DNA of 16,754 nt, from NCBI GenBank assembly GCA_964462785.1, contig CAYWZA010000023.1:1-16754 (forward strand). The letters run 5' to 3'. The stretch is from JACQKA01 sp964462785 (GTDB taxonomy: Bacteria; Patescibacteriota; Minisyncoccia; Phycocordibacterales; UBA2100). Below the pieces are notes generated by a model. That model was not told where the DNA came from. It saw nothing but the letters and a program-made list of their open reading frames with translations, and did not search any database. A program made the translations under genes and the position numbers. Shown one piece after another: positions 1 to 5,985 of the stretch; position 1 is the stretch's first letter; each line of letters begins with the position of its first letter.

Positions 1-67
1 ACACTAGGCTGGTAATGTACAAGGTTGGTGTTCAAAAATATGGGGGAGGGTCAGTCCACCCGTGCCA

Positions 68-97
68 TTGACGGTTCCTGGCCAGGTTTGATAAAAT
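68..97 (+). promoter_or_regulatory. Promoter of the structured RNA
   Basis: TTGACG at 68-73 and TAAAAT at 92-97 are separated by 18 bp, close to the sigma70 consensus. Transcription would begin near 104, just before a densely folded region that ends in a terminator at about 238. No coding frame begins downstream before that terminator, so the promoter most simply serves a small RNA. Confidence 0.5.
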
Positions 98-103
98 GTA
101 AAT

Positions 104-238
104 ATCAGAGTTAGTTAGTCTGACGGCGACTGGATCTCTTCAGTCTAAACGTGACGGGGCTACGACTTCTGTTATCAAACCTTTTCGCATATGCGGATCG
201 GAGCTTGATGACAAGAGTCGTGGCCCCTTTTTCGTTTT
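104..238 (+). ncRNA. Candidate structured small RNA, about 135 nt
   Basis: The region between the promoter at 68-97 and the T-run at 228-238 has no plausible ORF but folds strongly. A first hairpin pairs GACTG with CAGTC around an 8-nt loop (about 128-145). The second is long: 156-168 pairs with 215-227, 171-178 pairs with 205-212, and a self-complementary CGCATATGCG lies at 186-195. The sequence then runs into a T-tract. I do not recognise a known RNA family. It could be a copy-control antisense RNA, a packaging or origin structure of element A, or a leader whose gene is reached by read-through to 379. The folding is seen directly; expression is inferred. Confidence 0.5.
156..238 (+). terminator. 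Intrinsic terminator with very long stem
   Basis: GGGGCTACGACT (156-167) pairs with AGTCGTGGCCCC (216-227) with a single wobble, and a T-rich run follows at 228-238. The stem continues inward through 171-178/205-212. It is the 3' end of the candidate RNA. Confidence 0.65.
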
Positions 239-313
239 CTAACTACTCCGGATAAATTCCCTCTGAGGCTAAGGTGCCCTGAAGATGTAACGACGAATTA
301 GAAGAACCAGACA

Positions 314-350
314 AGGCTAGTCCCCAACGGGGCCTGGCTTTTATTTTATT
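314..350 (+). terminator. Second intrinsic terminator before the first gene
   Basis: AGGCTAG-T-CCCC (314-325) pairs with GGGG-C-CTGGCTT (329-340) around a 3-nt loop with one mismatch, followed by a T-rich run at 339-350. It lies 28 bp before the start at 379. It either insulates element A genes from upstream transcription or acts as an attenuator for read-through from 104. No alternative anti-terminator fold was resolved by eye. Confidence 0.6.
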
Positions 351-378
351 AACCAATTAATCAATAACCAAAAACAAT

Positions 379-582
379 ATGCTACCCAACGAAGCAGTAC
401 AGGAGTTTAAAGAGCTTTACGAAAAACGCTACGGCGTGAAGTTGTCGGATGCCGAAGCAACGCTACGCGCCAATAACCTTTTCAAGCTCTACAAGATCAC
501 CTATATGGGCGAACCATCAGTAGATAACTTCAAAGAAAAATTAAACGAAAGCCATGACCTCAAATCCGACAGCAATAACTGA
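379..582 (+). CDS. Small conserved-looking protein of element A
   Basis: This 67-aa acidic/basic helical protein begins LPNEAVQEFKELYEKRYGVKLS. The EFKELY...YGVKLSDAEAT...LFKLYKI pattern resembles small uncharacterised proteins of plasmids and integrative elements, but I cannot assign a function. There is no signal peptide or membrane segment. The ATG at 379 follows an AT-rich stretch without a Shine-Dalgarno. Its 3' end overlaps the start of the SpoVG-like gene by 29 nt in another frame, which supports one co-transcribed unit with coupled translation. That the gene is real rests on this overlap and on the sensible protein composition. Confidence 0.6.
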   Translation: MLPNEAVQEFKELYEKRYGVKLSDAEATLRANNLFKLYKITYMGEPSVDNFKEKLNESHDLKSDSNN

Positions 583-862
583 ACTCCAGTTCTATCCGGT
601 TAAGCCCCAAGACGGCCTGCTTGGGTTTGTTTCGTTTGTCCTGGACGGCAAATTCTGGATGGGGTCGATAGCGGTATTCACCAGAAAAGACGGTGGTTAT
701 CGCTTGGTGTATCCAACCCGAAAGGTGGCCGGACAGAACGTGAACATTTTCCATCCGATCAACCATGAAGTCGGCATCCTGGTCGAGGAAGCTGTCAGTG
801 AAAAAGTAGCGGAAATATTTAGTGAACAATATGGAACAACCGAACCAGAAAACTCGTGGTAA
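554..862 (+). CDS. SpoVG-domain nucleic-acid-binding protein
   Basis: A 102-aa protein whose residues about 8-88 match the SpoVG family: ITELQFYPVKPQDGLLGFVSFVLDGKFWMGSIAV, then YRLVYPTRK and NIFHPINHEVG. SpoVG proteins are small DNA/RNA-binding regulators first known from Bacillus sporulation and widespread in non-sporulating bacteria and mobile elements. Here the protein carries a short extra tail (EQYGTTEPENSW) that overlaps the next gene by 32 nt. Its position in an overlapping three-gene set suggests a role in controlling element A replication or expression. That is inference; the family call is strong. I leave the symbol blank because this is probably not an orthologue of chromosomal spoVG. 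Confidence 0.85.
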   Translation: MTSNPTAITELQFYPVKPQDGLLGFVSFVLDGKFWMGSIAVFTRKDGGYRLVYPTRKVAGQNVNIFHPINHEVGILVEEAVSEKVAEIFSEQYGTTEPENSW

Positions 863-1238
863 GAACTTAAACTTCTTTCCGGCCCCACATACCCCGTTCG
901 ACAACGACCGGCTGCGCGCCTTACTTAGCCATGCGGAGCGAGATTTTTTAATGGTGCTTTGCCATCTCTCCAATCGCTTTGCTGATAAGGACGGCTGGTT
1001 TTGGCATACCGATGCTCCGTTCACTGGACAGAGCGGAAAGATTCGTGGACTTACGTCATACGGTTTTGGTACGACAACCTGCAAACGTGTCAGAAAGAAA
1101 CTACTCTCGCTTGGACTGATTGAAACAAAAGAAAATCCACGCAAGCGCGGCCGAACCGGTGGCACCGTTTACCGGATCAACAAAGAAATGTTGGGAATGG
1201 CTATAGACCATAGTGGGCCTAAGAACAGACCACCATGA
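831..1238 (+). CDS. Winged-helix-like putative replication or regulatory protein
   Basis: This 135-aa basic protein reads from ATG 831; GTG 822 in the same frame is an alternative start. The core ALLSHAERDFLMVLCHLSNRF...WFWHTD...LTSYGFGTTTCKRVRKKLLSLGLIET...TVYRIN has the layout of a helix-turn-helix or winged-helix domain of the type found in plasmid replication initiators and phage DnaD-like proteins: a short helical pair, a recognition helix rich in Thr/Lys/Arg, then a beta wing with a TVYRI strand. It overlaps the SpoVG-like gene by 32 nt. No catalytic motif is visible, so if it acts in replication it would bind the origin rather than nick it. It could equally be a transcription factor. 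Confidence 0.6.
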   Translation: MEQPNQKTRGKNLNFFPAPHTPFDNDRLRALLSHAERDFLMVLCHLSNRFADKDGWFWHTDAPFTGQSGKIRGLTSYGFGTTTCKRVRKKLLSLGLIETKENPRKRGRTGGTVYRINKEMLGMAIDHSGPKNRPP

Positions 1239-1448
1239 TACTTACCTTCAGACCACTAAGGTCTCCCTAGTAAGAAAGAGGAATTAAGAATTAAAAGTAA
1301 GATTAGTTGTAAATAACAACAGCAAAAGCTGTCCAATGTCGAAAGGTTCGGGGGTTGGGCAACTCTTGGGCAAAACTTGGGTGGATTTTGACGATGTTTG
1401 ACTTCATCCGAGCGTTAGCAGATGTTGTACATGAGGTCGTAAAAATTA
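1239..1448 (+). other. Intergenic stretch with a two-part hairpin
   Basis: No convincing gene is seen in these 210 bp. A hairpin pairs CTTAC (1241-1245) with GTAAG (1270-1274) and AGACC (1250-1254) with GGTCT (1260-1264), but no T-run follows, so it is not a standard terminator. GTTGT/ACAAC at about 1307-1322 is a weaker inverted repeat. A GAGGT at 1433-1437 lies 11 nt before the ATG at 1449 and may be its ribosome-binding site. Confidence 0.4.
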
Positions 1449-2168
1449 ATGAAAAACAACCATATGACAAAAAATATAAGAATTACAGCAGTAATCGCCT
1501 TCGTTGCGGTCGTTGGGGCGATTGCAGGGGTTTACACCCTTTCAGGACACAAAGCACCGCGTGAGGGCAATGTTGCCCCCGTAGAGGGAACGGTGAGCCA
1601 GGCCGAACTGGACAAGGCAACCGCTTCCCTGAAGCTCGCAATAGAAACAGCCGGAGGCACGTTTGATTTTCAGGCTCAGCCGACGTATGGCCACTACGGG
1701 AACTTCGGTCTCGTAAAGTACGTAAACGAGGTTAAAGGCGTAGGGCTGGTTGATGAGATGTCTGTCACATTCACCGGCAAAACCGATAACGACAATGCAG
1801 AGGTCGATCCCAAGACCGGCCAGGTCGTCTCATTCCATCGCGCAACGGATTACACCGGAGACACTAAGACATATGCCCAGCTCGAGGCAATGGTTCGTGC
1901 GTTCCTTGGCAAAGTTTACCCGGACTTTGTAAGGGTTGAGTCAACGCTCGCCTTCGAGCAAAACAATAAGACCGGCAGGCCAGAAGGCAGCAACATTTTC
2001 TTCACCTGGAATGACATGAAATACCAGGAGCAGCTGCCAGAAGACATCGAAACTGATCGCGCTCCGTTTATCCAAGTAGGCATAACATCAAGCGGCTACA
2101 TCTTCAGCTACGACAACACCATCGATCTTTACCGGAACGCACTGAAAGAATTTAGCCTCACTCAATAA
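1449..2168 (+). CDS. Exported or membrane-anchored cargo protein, unknown function
   Basis: A 239-aa protein with a basic N-terminus (KNNHMTKNIR) and one hydrophobic segment at about residues 12-31 (ITAVIAFVAVVGAIAGVYTL), then a soluble region of about 205 residues. There is no lipobox cysteine, so it is a Sec-exported protein kept as an N-terminal anchor or cleaved after the segment. The soluble part is acidic, with repeating strand-helix stretches (GLVDEMSVTFTG...DPKTGQVVSFHRAT...YAQLEAMVRAFLGKVYPDF). This layout weakly recalls PepSY-like domains, but I do not claim membership. ATG 1464 (residue 6) is another possible start. The stop lies 2 bp before the serine recombinase, so the two are probably co-transcribed and this is element cargo. 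Confidence 0.65.
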   Translation: MKNNHMTKNIRITAVIAFVAVVGAIAGVYTLSGHKAPREGNVAPVEGTVSQAELDKATASLKLAIETAGGTFDFQAQPTYGHYGNFGLVKYVNEVKGVGLVDEMSVTFTGKTDNDNAEVDPKTGQVVSFHRATDYTGDTKTYAQLEAMVRAFLGKVYPDFVRVESTLAFEQNNKTGRPEGSNIFFTWNDMKYQEQLPEDIETDRAPFIQVGITSSGYIFSYDNTIDLYRNALKEFSLTQ

Positions 2169-2170
2169 CT

Positions 2171-3805
2171 ATGCATCAGGAAGTATCACAAAAACTTAAA
2201 TACTTCCTCTACGCAAGAAAGTCCTCCGAACAGGAGGACAGACAAGTCGCTTCGATTGATTCGCAGATAGATTTTTTGAAAGATTTAGCCAAGCGTGAAC
2301 ACCTCGAGATCGTAGAGGTACTAACTGAATCCAAAAGTGCCAAAGCTCCGGGTCGGCCGATCTTTAACCAGATGACCGATCGGATTGAAAAGGGCGAAGC
2401 GCACGGCGTTATCTGCTGGAAGATTGACCGTCTGGCCCGCAATCCGGTGGATGGCGGTAAAGTCCAGTGGCTTTTACAAAGCAACATTATCAAACACATC
2501 AAGACCTTTGAGCGAAGCTACTACCCATCCGATAACGTGCTTCTGATCAGCGTGGAGCTGGGCATGGCCAACCAGTACATCCGTGACCTGGCGGTCAATT
2601 CCCAGCGTGGAGTCAAAACCAAAGCAGCAACCGGCTGGTTCCCGGCACCGGCACCAATCGGATATCTGAACATAGCTGACAACGAATCAGGAATGAAAAT
2701 TATCGGCAACGACCCGAAGCGTTTTGATCTGGTAAAAAAGATGTTCGAGCTGATGCTTACCGGAAACTATTCCGTGCCACGCGTCCTCAAAATTGCCAAT
2801 GGCGACTGGAGCTTCAGGATGCCGAGCGGACAGCCGATTGCCCGGAGCACGCTGTATAAACTCCTGACTGAGCCGTTTTATTACGGCCGGTATCAGTGGC
2901 CCAAAAAAGGCGGTATCTGGTACCAGGGCAAGCACGAACCGATGATCACCGAAGAACAGTTTGACCGCATTCAGGAACTGCTCGGCCGGAAAGGAAAACC
3001 GCGTCCCAAAGTCCACGAGTTTGCGTATACCGGCATGATCCGTTGCGGTGAGTGTGGTTGTCTTGTCACGGCCGAAGAAAAGACCAAGCGCAATCAAAAC
3101 GGCAACGTGCATCATTACACTTACTACCACTGCACCAAACGCAAAGGCCCGTGCACCCAAAGGTGCGTTGAAGTAAAAGCCCTCGAAGTGGAAATCCAGA
3201 AGGCTCTGGCCACTATCGAGATACCGGAAGAATTCCACGACTGGGCCATGAACTGGCTCCGGGTTGAAAACGCAAAAGAATCGGTTGACCGGAATACTAT
3301 CCTGGCCACCCAGCAGAGAACTTATGAAGCGTGTCTCAAAAAGATTGACCGGCTCATCGACATGAGGGCAGCCGGAGAAATAAGCGAAGAAGAATTTGTA
3401 ACAAAGAAAAATGAAAGCCTAAAAGAGAAAGCAAAACTTCAGGCACTGCTCAAGGCTACCGACGAACGCGCGGACAGCTGGCTTCAGACAGCCGAGCAGA
3501 TACTGATATTCGCGCAGGATGCACGGGAAAAGTTCGCTGTTGGCACACTTTCTGCAAAACGAACAGTACTTTCCGCACTTGGTTCGAACCTCCTGCTAAA
3601 AGACAAAAAACTCAATGGTGAACTGGATAAAGCGTTGTTACCGCTGCAAAGGATCGCCGAGGCCGTCCGCGAGCATGCGAGACGGTTCGAACCTCTAACA
3701 AATCCAAGAAACAAACTGACATTCGAGGAACTTTGCATGCAAAGTCCAAACTGGCTGACTGTCCTGGACGATGTTGGAACTTTTCTACTCCGCTCGCTTT
3801 TGTAG
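2171..3805 (+). CDS. Large serine recombinase A (site-specific integrase)
   Basis: This 544-aa protein has the usual large serine recombinase order. A resolvase catalytic domain (about 9-155) carries nucleophile Ser18 in YARKSSE and the active-site region WKIDRLARNPVDGG. A recombinase domain (about 160-275) follows, then a zinc ribbon (Cys292, Cys295, Cys321, Cys328), a coiled coil (about 360-450) and a C-terminal tail. It would cut both att strands through a phosphoserine link and integrate or excise element A. It starts 2 bp after the previous stop. Its last 21 nt overlap the 3' end of the convergent transglutaminase gene, so an element boundary may lie near 3805. The protein is full length for the family. 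It is clearly related to recombinase B (shared CWKIDRL.RNPVDGG and YQPSDNVLL-type motifs) but not identical. Confidence 0.95.
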   Translation: MHQEVSQKLKYFLYARKSSEQEDRQVASIDSQIDFLKDLAKREHLEIVEVLTESKSAKAPGRPIFNQMTDRIEKGEAHGVICWKIDRLARNPVDGGKVQWLLQSNIIKHIKTFERSYYPSDNVLLISVELGMANQYIRDLAVNSQRGVKTKAATGWFPAPAPIGYLNIADNESGMKIIGNDPKRFDLVKKMFELMLTGNYSVPRVLKIANGDWSFRMPSGQPIARSTLYKLLTEPFYYGRYQWPKKGGIWYQGKHEPMITEEQFDRIQELLGRKGKPRPKVHEFAYTGMIRCGECGCLVTAEEKTKRNQNGNVHHYTYYHCTKRKGPCTQRCVEVKALEVEIQKALATIEIPEEFHDWAMNWLRVENAKESVDRNTILATQQRTYEACLKKIDRLIDMRAAGEISEEEFVTKKNESLKEKAKLQALLKATDERADSWLQTAEQILIFAQDAREKFAVGTLSAKRTVLSALGSNLLLKDKKLNGELDKALLPLQRIAEAVREHARRFEPLTNPRNKLTFEELCMQSPNWLTVLDDVGTFLLRSLL

Positions 3806-4840
3806 CAGATGCGGATAATATCGCTTAGTGATCATTTCCGTATAGTCCTCAAGAGGCTCCAGGCCCATCGCTGCGCGTCGTTCATTTACTCGCTCAGGGT
3901 CCTCGATGGGGCGTGGCCCATATGCTACGACCTGCCCGTCTGGGTTTCTAGTCTCTCGAAACTGTGTTCCGTACGGCTGAGGGCGGCCCGTGTTCACCCG
4001 CACGCGGTCTTCCAGGTATGCGACATCTTGTAGTCTGACTTCGCCTTCGGTTTGCTCTTTTAGGAATACGAGGCATCTTTCTTGAAATTGAGGCTCATGA
4101 TCTGCGTGCTGCACGAGAAGCCACGCAGCTCGGGACGCATCATTTCCGACTTTCGATGTCGTCGGCCAACCGATCTGACCAATGATTTCTTTCATTGCAT
4201 CTGTATTCTTTCGGTCCACGTCATCATCCCATCCATCATCCTCAGCGCTACGCATTTTCTGATCAACTTCTCTCATTGCCAAAAGCCGCTTTGCTATCTC
4301 GGGGAATTCAATGCCAGCGCGCTCAGGGATACCTTTCGCTTTCCTCCTATCGCGCATAGTTGCGTGGTCGGAGTGTATTTGTTCCTTTATGTCTTCCCAC
4401 GAGTTCGCTTCGAGCTTCTTGGTGTGGGTAGGCGGGATATCTGCCCGCGGTCGTGTCAGGTCGTAATCAGTCCAACTCTCAGTCGTCGGATCGAAAACGG
4501 AAACCCATGCGTGATCTATGGAGTCTTCACTCTCTCCGTGTACGAGCTTCACTTGAAATCCTGCGTGCCTAAGCAGCTCTGCACCGATACTTGCCATTGC
4601 TCCACAGCTCGTCATGCCTTTTTCAAAGGCTTCCCCCGCGGGCGTAAATCGTGATTCGATGATGGTCTTGGGCTGGTACTGTTTTTCCTTGGGCAAAGAT
4701 TTCGCATGATCGAGAATAAAACGCCTGACCGCAAGAACAAAATCTTTCACCTCTGTGTGCTCCTGTTTTAGTCGCTCAGCGGCTGTCTTTAGTGTTTCTT
4801 TGGCTTCTACTTTTGCGCTTGAGGCTACCTCTGCTTTCAT
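3785..4840 (-). CDS. Transglutaminase-like/DUF6624 fusion protein
   Basis: A 351-aa cytoplasmic protein with two parts. Residues about 25-165 resemble a transglutaminase-like cysteine-protease fold: Cys79 in TSCGAMASIGAELLRHAGF, His110 in DHAWVSVFD and Asp125 or Asp127 in WTDYDLTRP form the expected Cys-His-Asp order. Residues about 195-340 match the DUF6624 pattern: GW..DVDRKNTDAMKEII..IGWPTTSKVG, AAWLLVQHADHEPQFQ, AYLEDRV and GRPQPYGTQF. DUF6624 has no established function that I know. The gene is probably co-transcribed with the DUF2726 gene 12 bp upstream and has no visible Shine-Dalgarno. Its 3' end overlaps recombinase A. A protease or peptide-crosslinking activity is possible, with a role as defence or toxin cargo, but this is inference from motifs and from its place between two integrases. 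Confidence 0.75.
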   Translation of the reverse strand: MKAEVASSAKVEAKETLKTAAERLKQEHTEVKDFVLAVRRFILDHAKSLPKEKQYQPKTIIESRFTPAGEAFEKGMTSCGAMASIGAELLRHAGFQVKLVHGESEDSIDHAWVSVFDPTTESWTDYDLTRPRADIPPTHTKKLEANSWEDIKEQIHSDHATMRDRRKAKGIPERAGIEFPEIAKRLLAMREVDQKMRSAEDDGWDDDVDRKNTDAMKEIIGQIGWPTTSKVGNDASRAAWLLVQHADHEPQFQERCLVFLKEQTEGEVRLQDVAYLEDRVRVNTGRPQPYGTQFRETRNPDGQVVAYGPRPIEDPERVNERRAAMGLEPLEDYTEMITKRYYPHLLQKRAE

Positions 4841-4852
4841 GCGTTTATTTTA

Positions 4853-5341
4853 TCATTTCAGCTTCATGAGTAGGCTCTTGATTTGTTCCTCGAAGTGTTG
4901 CCCTACTTTAACGACTTCGAGCGGCAACGCTGCGGCTGTAAAAGCAGCGACCTTGAAAGTGTCGCTCGCCGCGCGCTCGGCCCGATCGTGTGAGCCGCCG
5001 TTGAGTTCGAGTGCCATCACAGGGTGGAGATGGGCATCGCAGATCAGGAAGTCTACGTGCTTGGGCAGAATTTTGTTGCGCTGTATGTAGTAGTCCCTGC
5101 CATGTGCGGTTGTTTCGAGTATGTCGGCAATCCGCATCTTCGGAAAGATGTGGTACTCGATCGGCAGCTGCTTCCGTAGCTCATGGAAAAACGCCGCCTC
5201 GCCCTGGTTCATCACGAACGGTCGCTTCCGGTACTGCGGCTCCGCGTGTGTCTGCCCCTTCAAAGGAAAAGTATGCAGTAGGAGCTTCAGCACGCCGACA
5301 CCGAACAAGACGGCAAGGACGGTGTAGATGAGGAATCCCAT
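4853..5341 (-). CDS. Membrane-anchored DUF2726 nuclease-like protein
   Basis: This 162-aa protein starts with one transmembrane helix (about 3-24, LIYTVLAVLFGVGVLKLLLH). A DUF2726-type domain (about 45-160) follows, with E48 in GEAAFFHELRKQLP, D97 in KHVDFLICD and E112-L-N114 in ALELNGGSH. This E...D...ExN layout resembles the PD-(D/E)XK endonuclease fold, in which the third residue is normally lysine. Here it is Asn, so activity is uncertain. The Arg/Ile-rich RNKILPKHVDF segment is typical of the family. It leads the minus-strand pair with the transglutaminase-like gene and is divergent from the Xre gene across 52 bp. A TTGCCT-17-TAAAGT promoter on the minus strand lies upstream, giving Xre a chance to regulate it. 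Confidence 0.8.
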   Translation of the reverse strand: MGFLIYTVLAVLFGVGVLKLLLHTFPLKGQTHAEPQYRKRPFVMNQGEAAFFHELRKQLPIEYHIFPKMRIADILETTAHGRDYYIQRNKILPKHVDFLICDAHLHPVMALELNGGSHDRAERAASDTFKVAAFTAAALPLEVVKVGQHFEEQIKSLLMKLK

Positions 5342-5376
5342 GTGCTAACTTTAGTATGTAGACCCATAGTAGGCAA

Positions 5377-5399
5377 CTTCATACGCTTGGTGTATGAAG
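5377..5399 (+). promoter_or_regulatory. Inverted repeat over the xre start codon
   Basis: CTTCATAC (5377-5384) and GTATGAAG (5392-5399) form a perfect 8-bp inverted repeat with a 7-nt spacer. It covers the ATG at 5394 and lies in the divergent gap to the DUF2726 gene. It is a candidate operator for Xre autorepression, or in RNA a hairpin hiding the start codon. Confidence 0.45.
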
Positions 5400-5612
5400 G
5401 TTCCATCAGGACTACTCAAACAATTCGGCAGGCGCGTTAGGGAGAAACGCGAGGCTAAAGGCATTTCGCAAGAAAAACTTGGCGCTCTGGCGGGGGTACA
5501 TCGCACCTATATCGGTATGATCGAACGAGCAGAAAAGAACATCACCCTTGGGAACATGGAGAAAATTGCACGAGCGCTTGGGGTTAAACTGCGCGATTTA
5601 GTGGACTTCTGA
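5394..5612 (+). CDS. Xre-family helix-turn-helix regulator
   Basis: A compact 72-aa protein that is almost entirely one Cro/C1-type HTH domain (about 8-68): VREKREAKGISQEKLGALAGVHRTYIGMIERAEKNITLGNMEKIARALGVKLRDLVDF. The first helix pair (ISQEKLGALAGV) and recognition helix (HRTYIGMIER) are complete. There is no partner domain, so it should work as a dimeric repressor. It is divergent from the two-gene cargo module and lies upstream of, and in line with, the rep-recombinase operon. Inverted repeats with ATAC/GTAT half-sites lie at both ends of the gene (5377-5399 and 5612-5627), which fits control of both sides. No Shine-Dalgarno is visible before ATG 5394. Confidence 0.85.
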   Translation: MKVPSGLLKQFGRRVREKREAKGISQEKLGALAGVHRTYIGMIERAEKNITLGNMEKIARALGVKLRDLVDF

Positions 5613-5664
5613 TATACACCGGTATATTTGGAACACTTGCGCCCGCCTAATGCGGGTGTAAAAT
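5612..5664 (+). promoter_or_regulatory. Candidate promoter and operator of the rep operon
   Basis: ATATAC (5612-5617) and GTATAT (5622-5627) form a 6-bp inverted repeat with a 4-nt spacer, echoing the ATAC/GTAT arms at the xre start. Downstream, TTGCGC (5637-5642) and TAAAAT (5659-5664) make a 16-bp-spaced promoter. The spacer itself holds a CCCGC/GCGGG inverted repeat (5642-5657). Transcription would run through the 5722-5755 hairpin into the 74-aa ORF, rep and recombinase B. Confidence 0.4.
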
Positions 5665-5721
5665 CAAACGTAATAAGTAAGAGGAGCGGCTAACCTCCCC
5701 GCCCATTTTGAGAATATTAGA

Positions 5722-5755
5722 GGTTTTTGTAGGTCGTAGGTAGGCAGCAAAAACC
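5722..5755 (+). repeat. Hairpin with GTAGG repeats, candidate rolling-circle origin
   Basis: GGTTTTTG (5722-5729) and CAAAAACC (5748-5755) are perfect 8-bp arms around an 18-nt loop. The loop region holds iterated GTAGG/TAGG units (from about 5729 to 5744). It lies just before the GTG start at 5759 and 230 bp before rep. HUH Rep replicons often nick in a hairpin next to direct repeats, so it is a candidate double-strand origin. An alternative is a leader hairpin controlling translation. Confidence 0.4.
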
Positions 5756-5758
5756 AAT

Positions 5759-5983
5759 GTGTTCTCAGCTCCGCTAAAAAAGCGGCTGGCCGAGTATCTC
5801 GCTAGTCGTTATAAGACGAACATAGCCGACACACAGGTCGAGGATTTTTTGCATTCCTTAGCTGATTTATATATAGCCATTGGAGAAGAGGAGGGCGGTC
5901 GAGGCGCGCGCGCCTTAGCGCGCCGCGAGGCCGCCCCTGACTTGATATATGTCCCACTTAATGATCAGAAACTTAATATTTAA
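5759..5983 (+). CDS. 74-aa protein upstream of rep, containing a palindrome-encoded segment
   Basis: A GTG-started ORF whose N-terminal half looks like a real small protein: PLKKRLAEYLASRYKTNIADTQVEDFLHSLADLYIAIGEE is two amphipathic helices. Residues about 45-60 (GGRGARALARREAAP) come from the GC-rich palindrome at 5893-5936 and look compositionally foreign. The C-terminus then ends PLNDQKLNI. Its stop is 2 bp before the rep ATG, so it is probably translated with rep. A role as Rep accessory or copy-control protein would fit. The function is unknown, and there is some risk that the ORF is only the leader and origin region read through. Confidence 0.5.
   Translation: MFSAPLKKRLAEYLASRYKTNIADTQVEDFLHSLADLYIAIGEEEGGRGARALARREAAPDLIYVPLNDQKLNI
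5893..5936. repeat. GC-rich imperfect palindrome inside the 74-aa ORF
   Basis: 5893-5900 pairs with 5929-5936 (8 bp, one G-T) and 5903-5909 pairs with 5918-5924 (7 bp, all G-C), with a small internal loop. The run is almost wholly G+C inside an element that is otherwise AT-rich. It could be part of the replication origin or a palindromic element inserted in frame. Confidence 0.6.
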
Positions 5984-5985
5984 GT
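5971..5985. promoter_or_regulatory. Inverted repeat touching the rep start
   Basis: ACTTAA (5971-5976) and TTAAGT (5980-5985) are perfect arms around TAT, ending on the base before the rep ATG at 5986. There is no Shine-Dalgarno here. It may be a protein-binding site or a weak hairpin limiting rep translation, but the arms are AT-rich and could be chance. Confidence 0.3.

Larger units (their letters stand above)
1..3805 (+). mobile_element. Element A: segment ending in serine recombinase A
   Basis: The structured RNA, three overlapping small genes (67 aa, SpoVG-like, winged-helix-like), an exported protein and recombinase A form one plus-strand unit. Its gene types and recombinase place it among mobile elements. 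Neither end can be fixed from the sequence. The left end probably lies outside the window. Confidence 0.4.

Noticed and set aside
560..1165. 201-aa minus-strand open frame
   Set aside because: It runs antisense over the SpoVG-like and winged-helix genes. Its low-complexity, Cys/Arg/Phe-rich composition is typical of a shadow frame.
1355..1564. 69-aa plus-strand frame beginning near MFDFIRALADVVHEVVKI
   Set aside because: The first part looks protein-like, but more than half overlaps the exported-protein gene in another frame and the tail is Arg/Cys-rich. There is no independent support. A frameshifted start of the 1449 gene cannot be excluded.
3581..3693. Two GGTTCGAACC decamers in recombinase A (3581-3590, 3684-3693), resembling a tRNA T-loop or a second att copy
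   Set aside because: Neither has a T-stem or an acceptor stem around it, and both lie in ordinary coding sequence (LGSNL, RFEPL). Similarity to the tRNA-Gln T arm ends within a few bases.
4082..4654. 190-aa plus-strand open frame
   Set aside because: It is antisense to the transglutaminase/DUF6624 gene, and its Cys/Phe/Ile-rich composition is that of a shadow.
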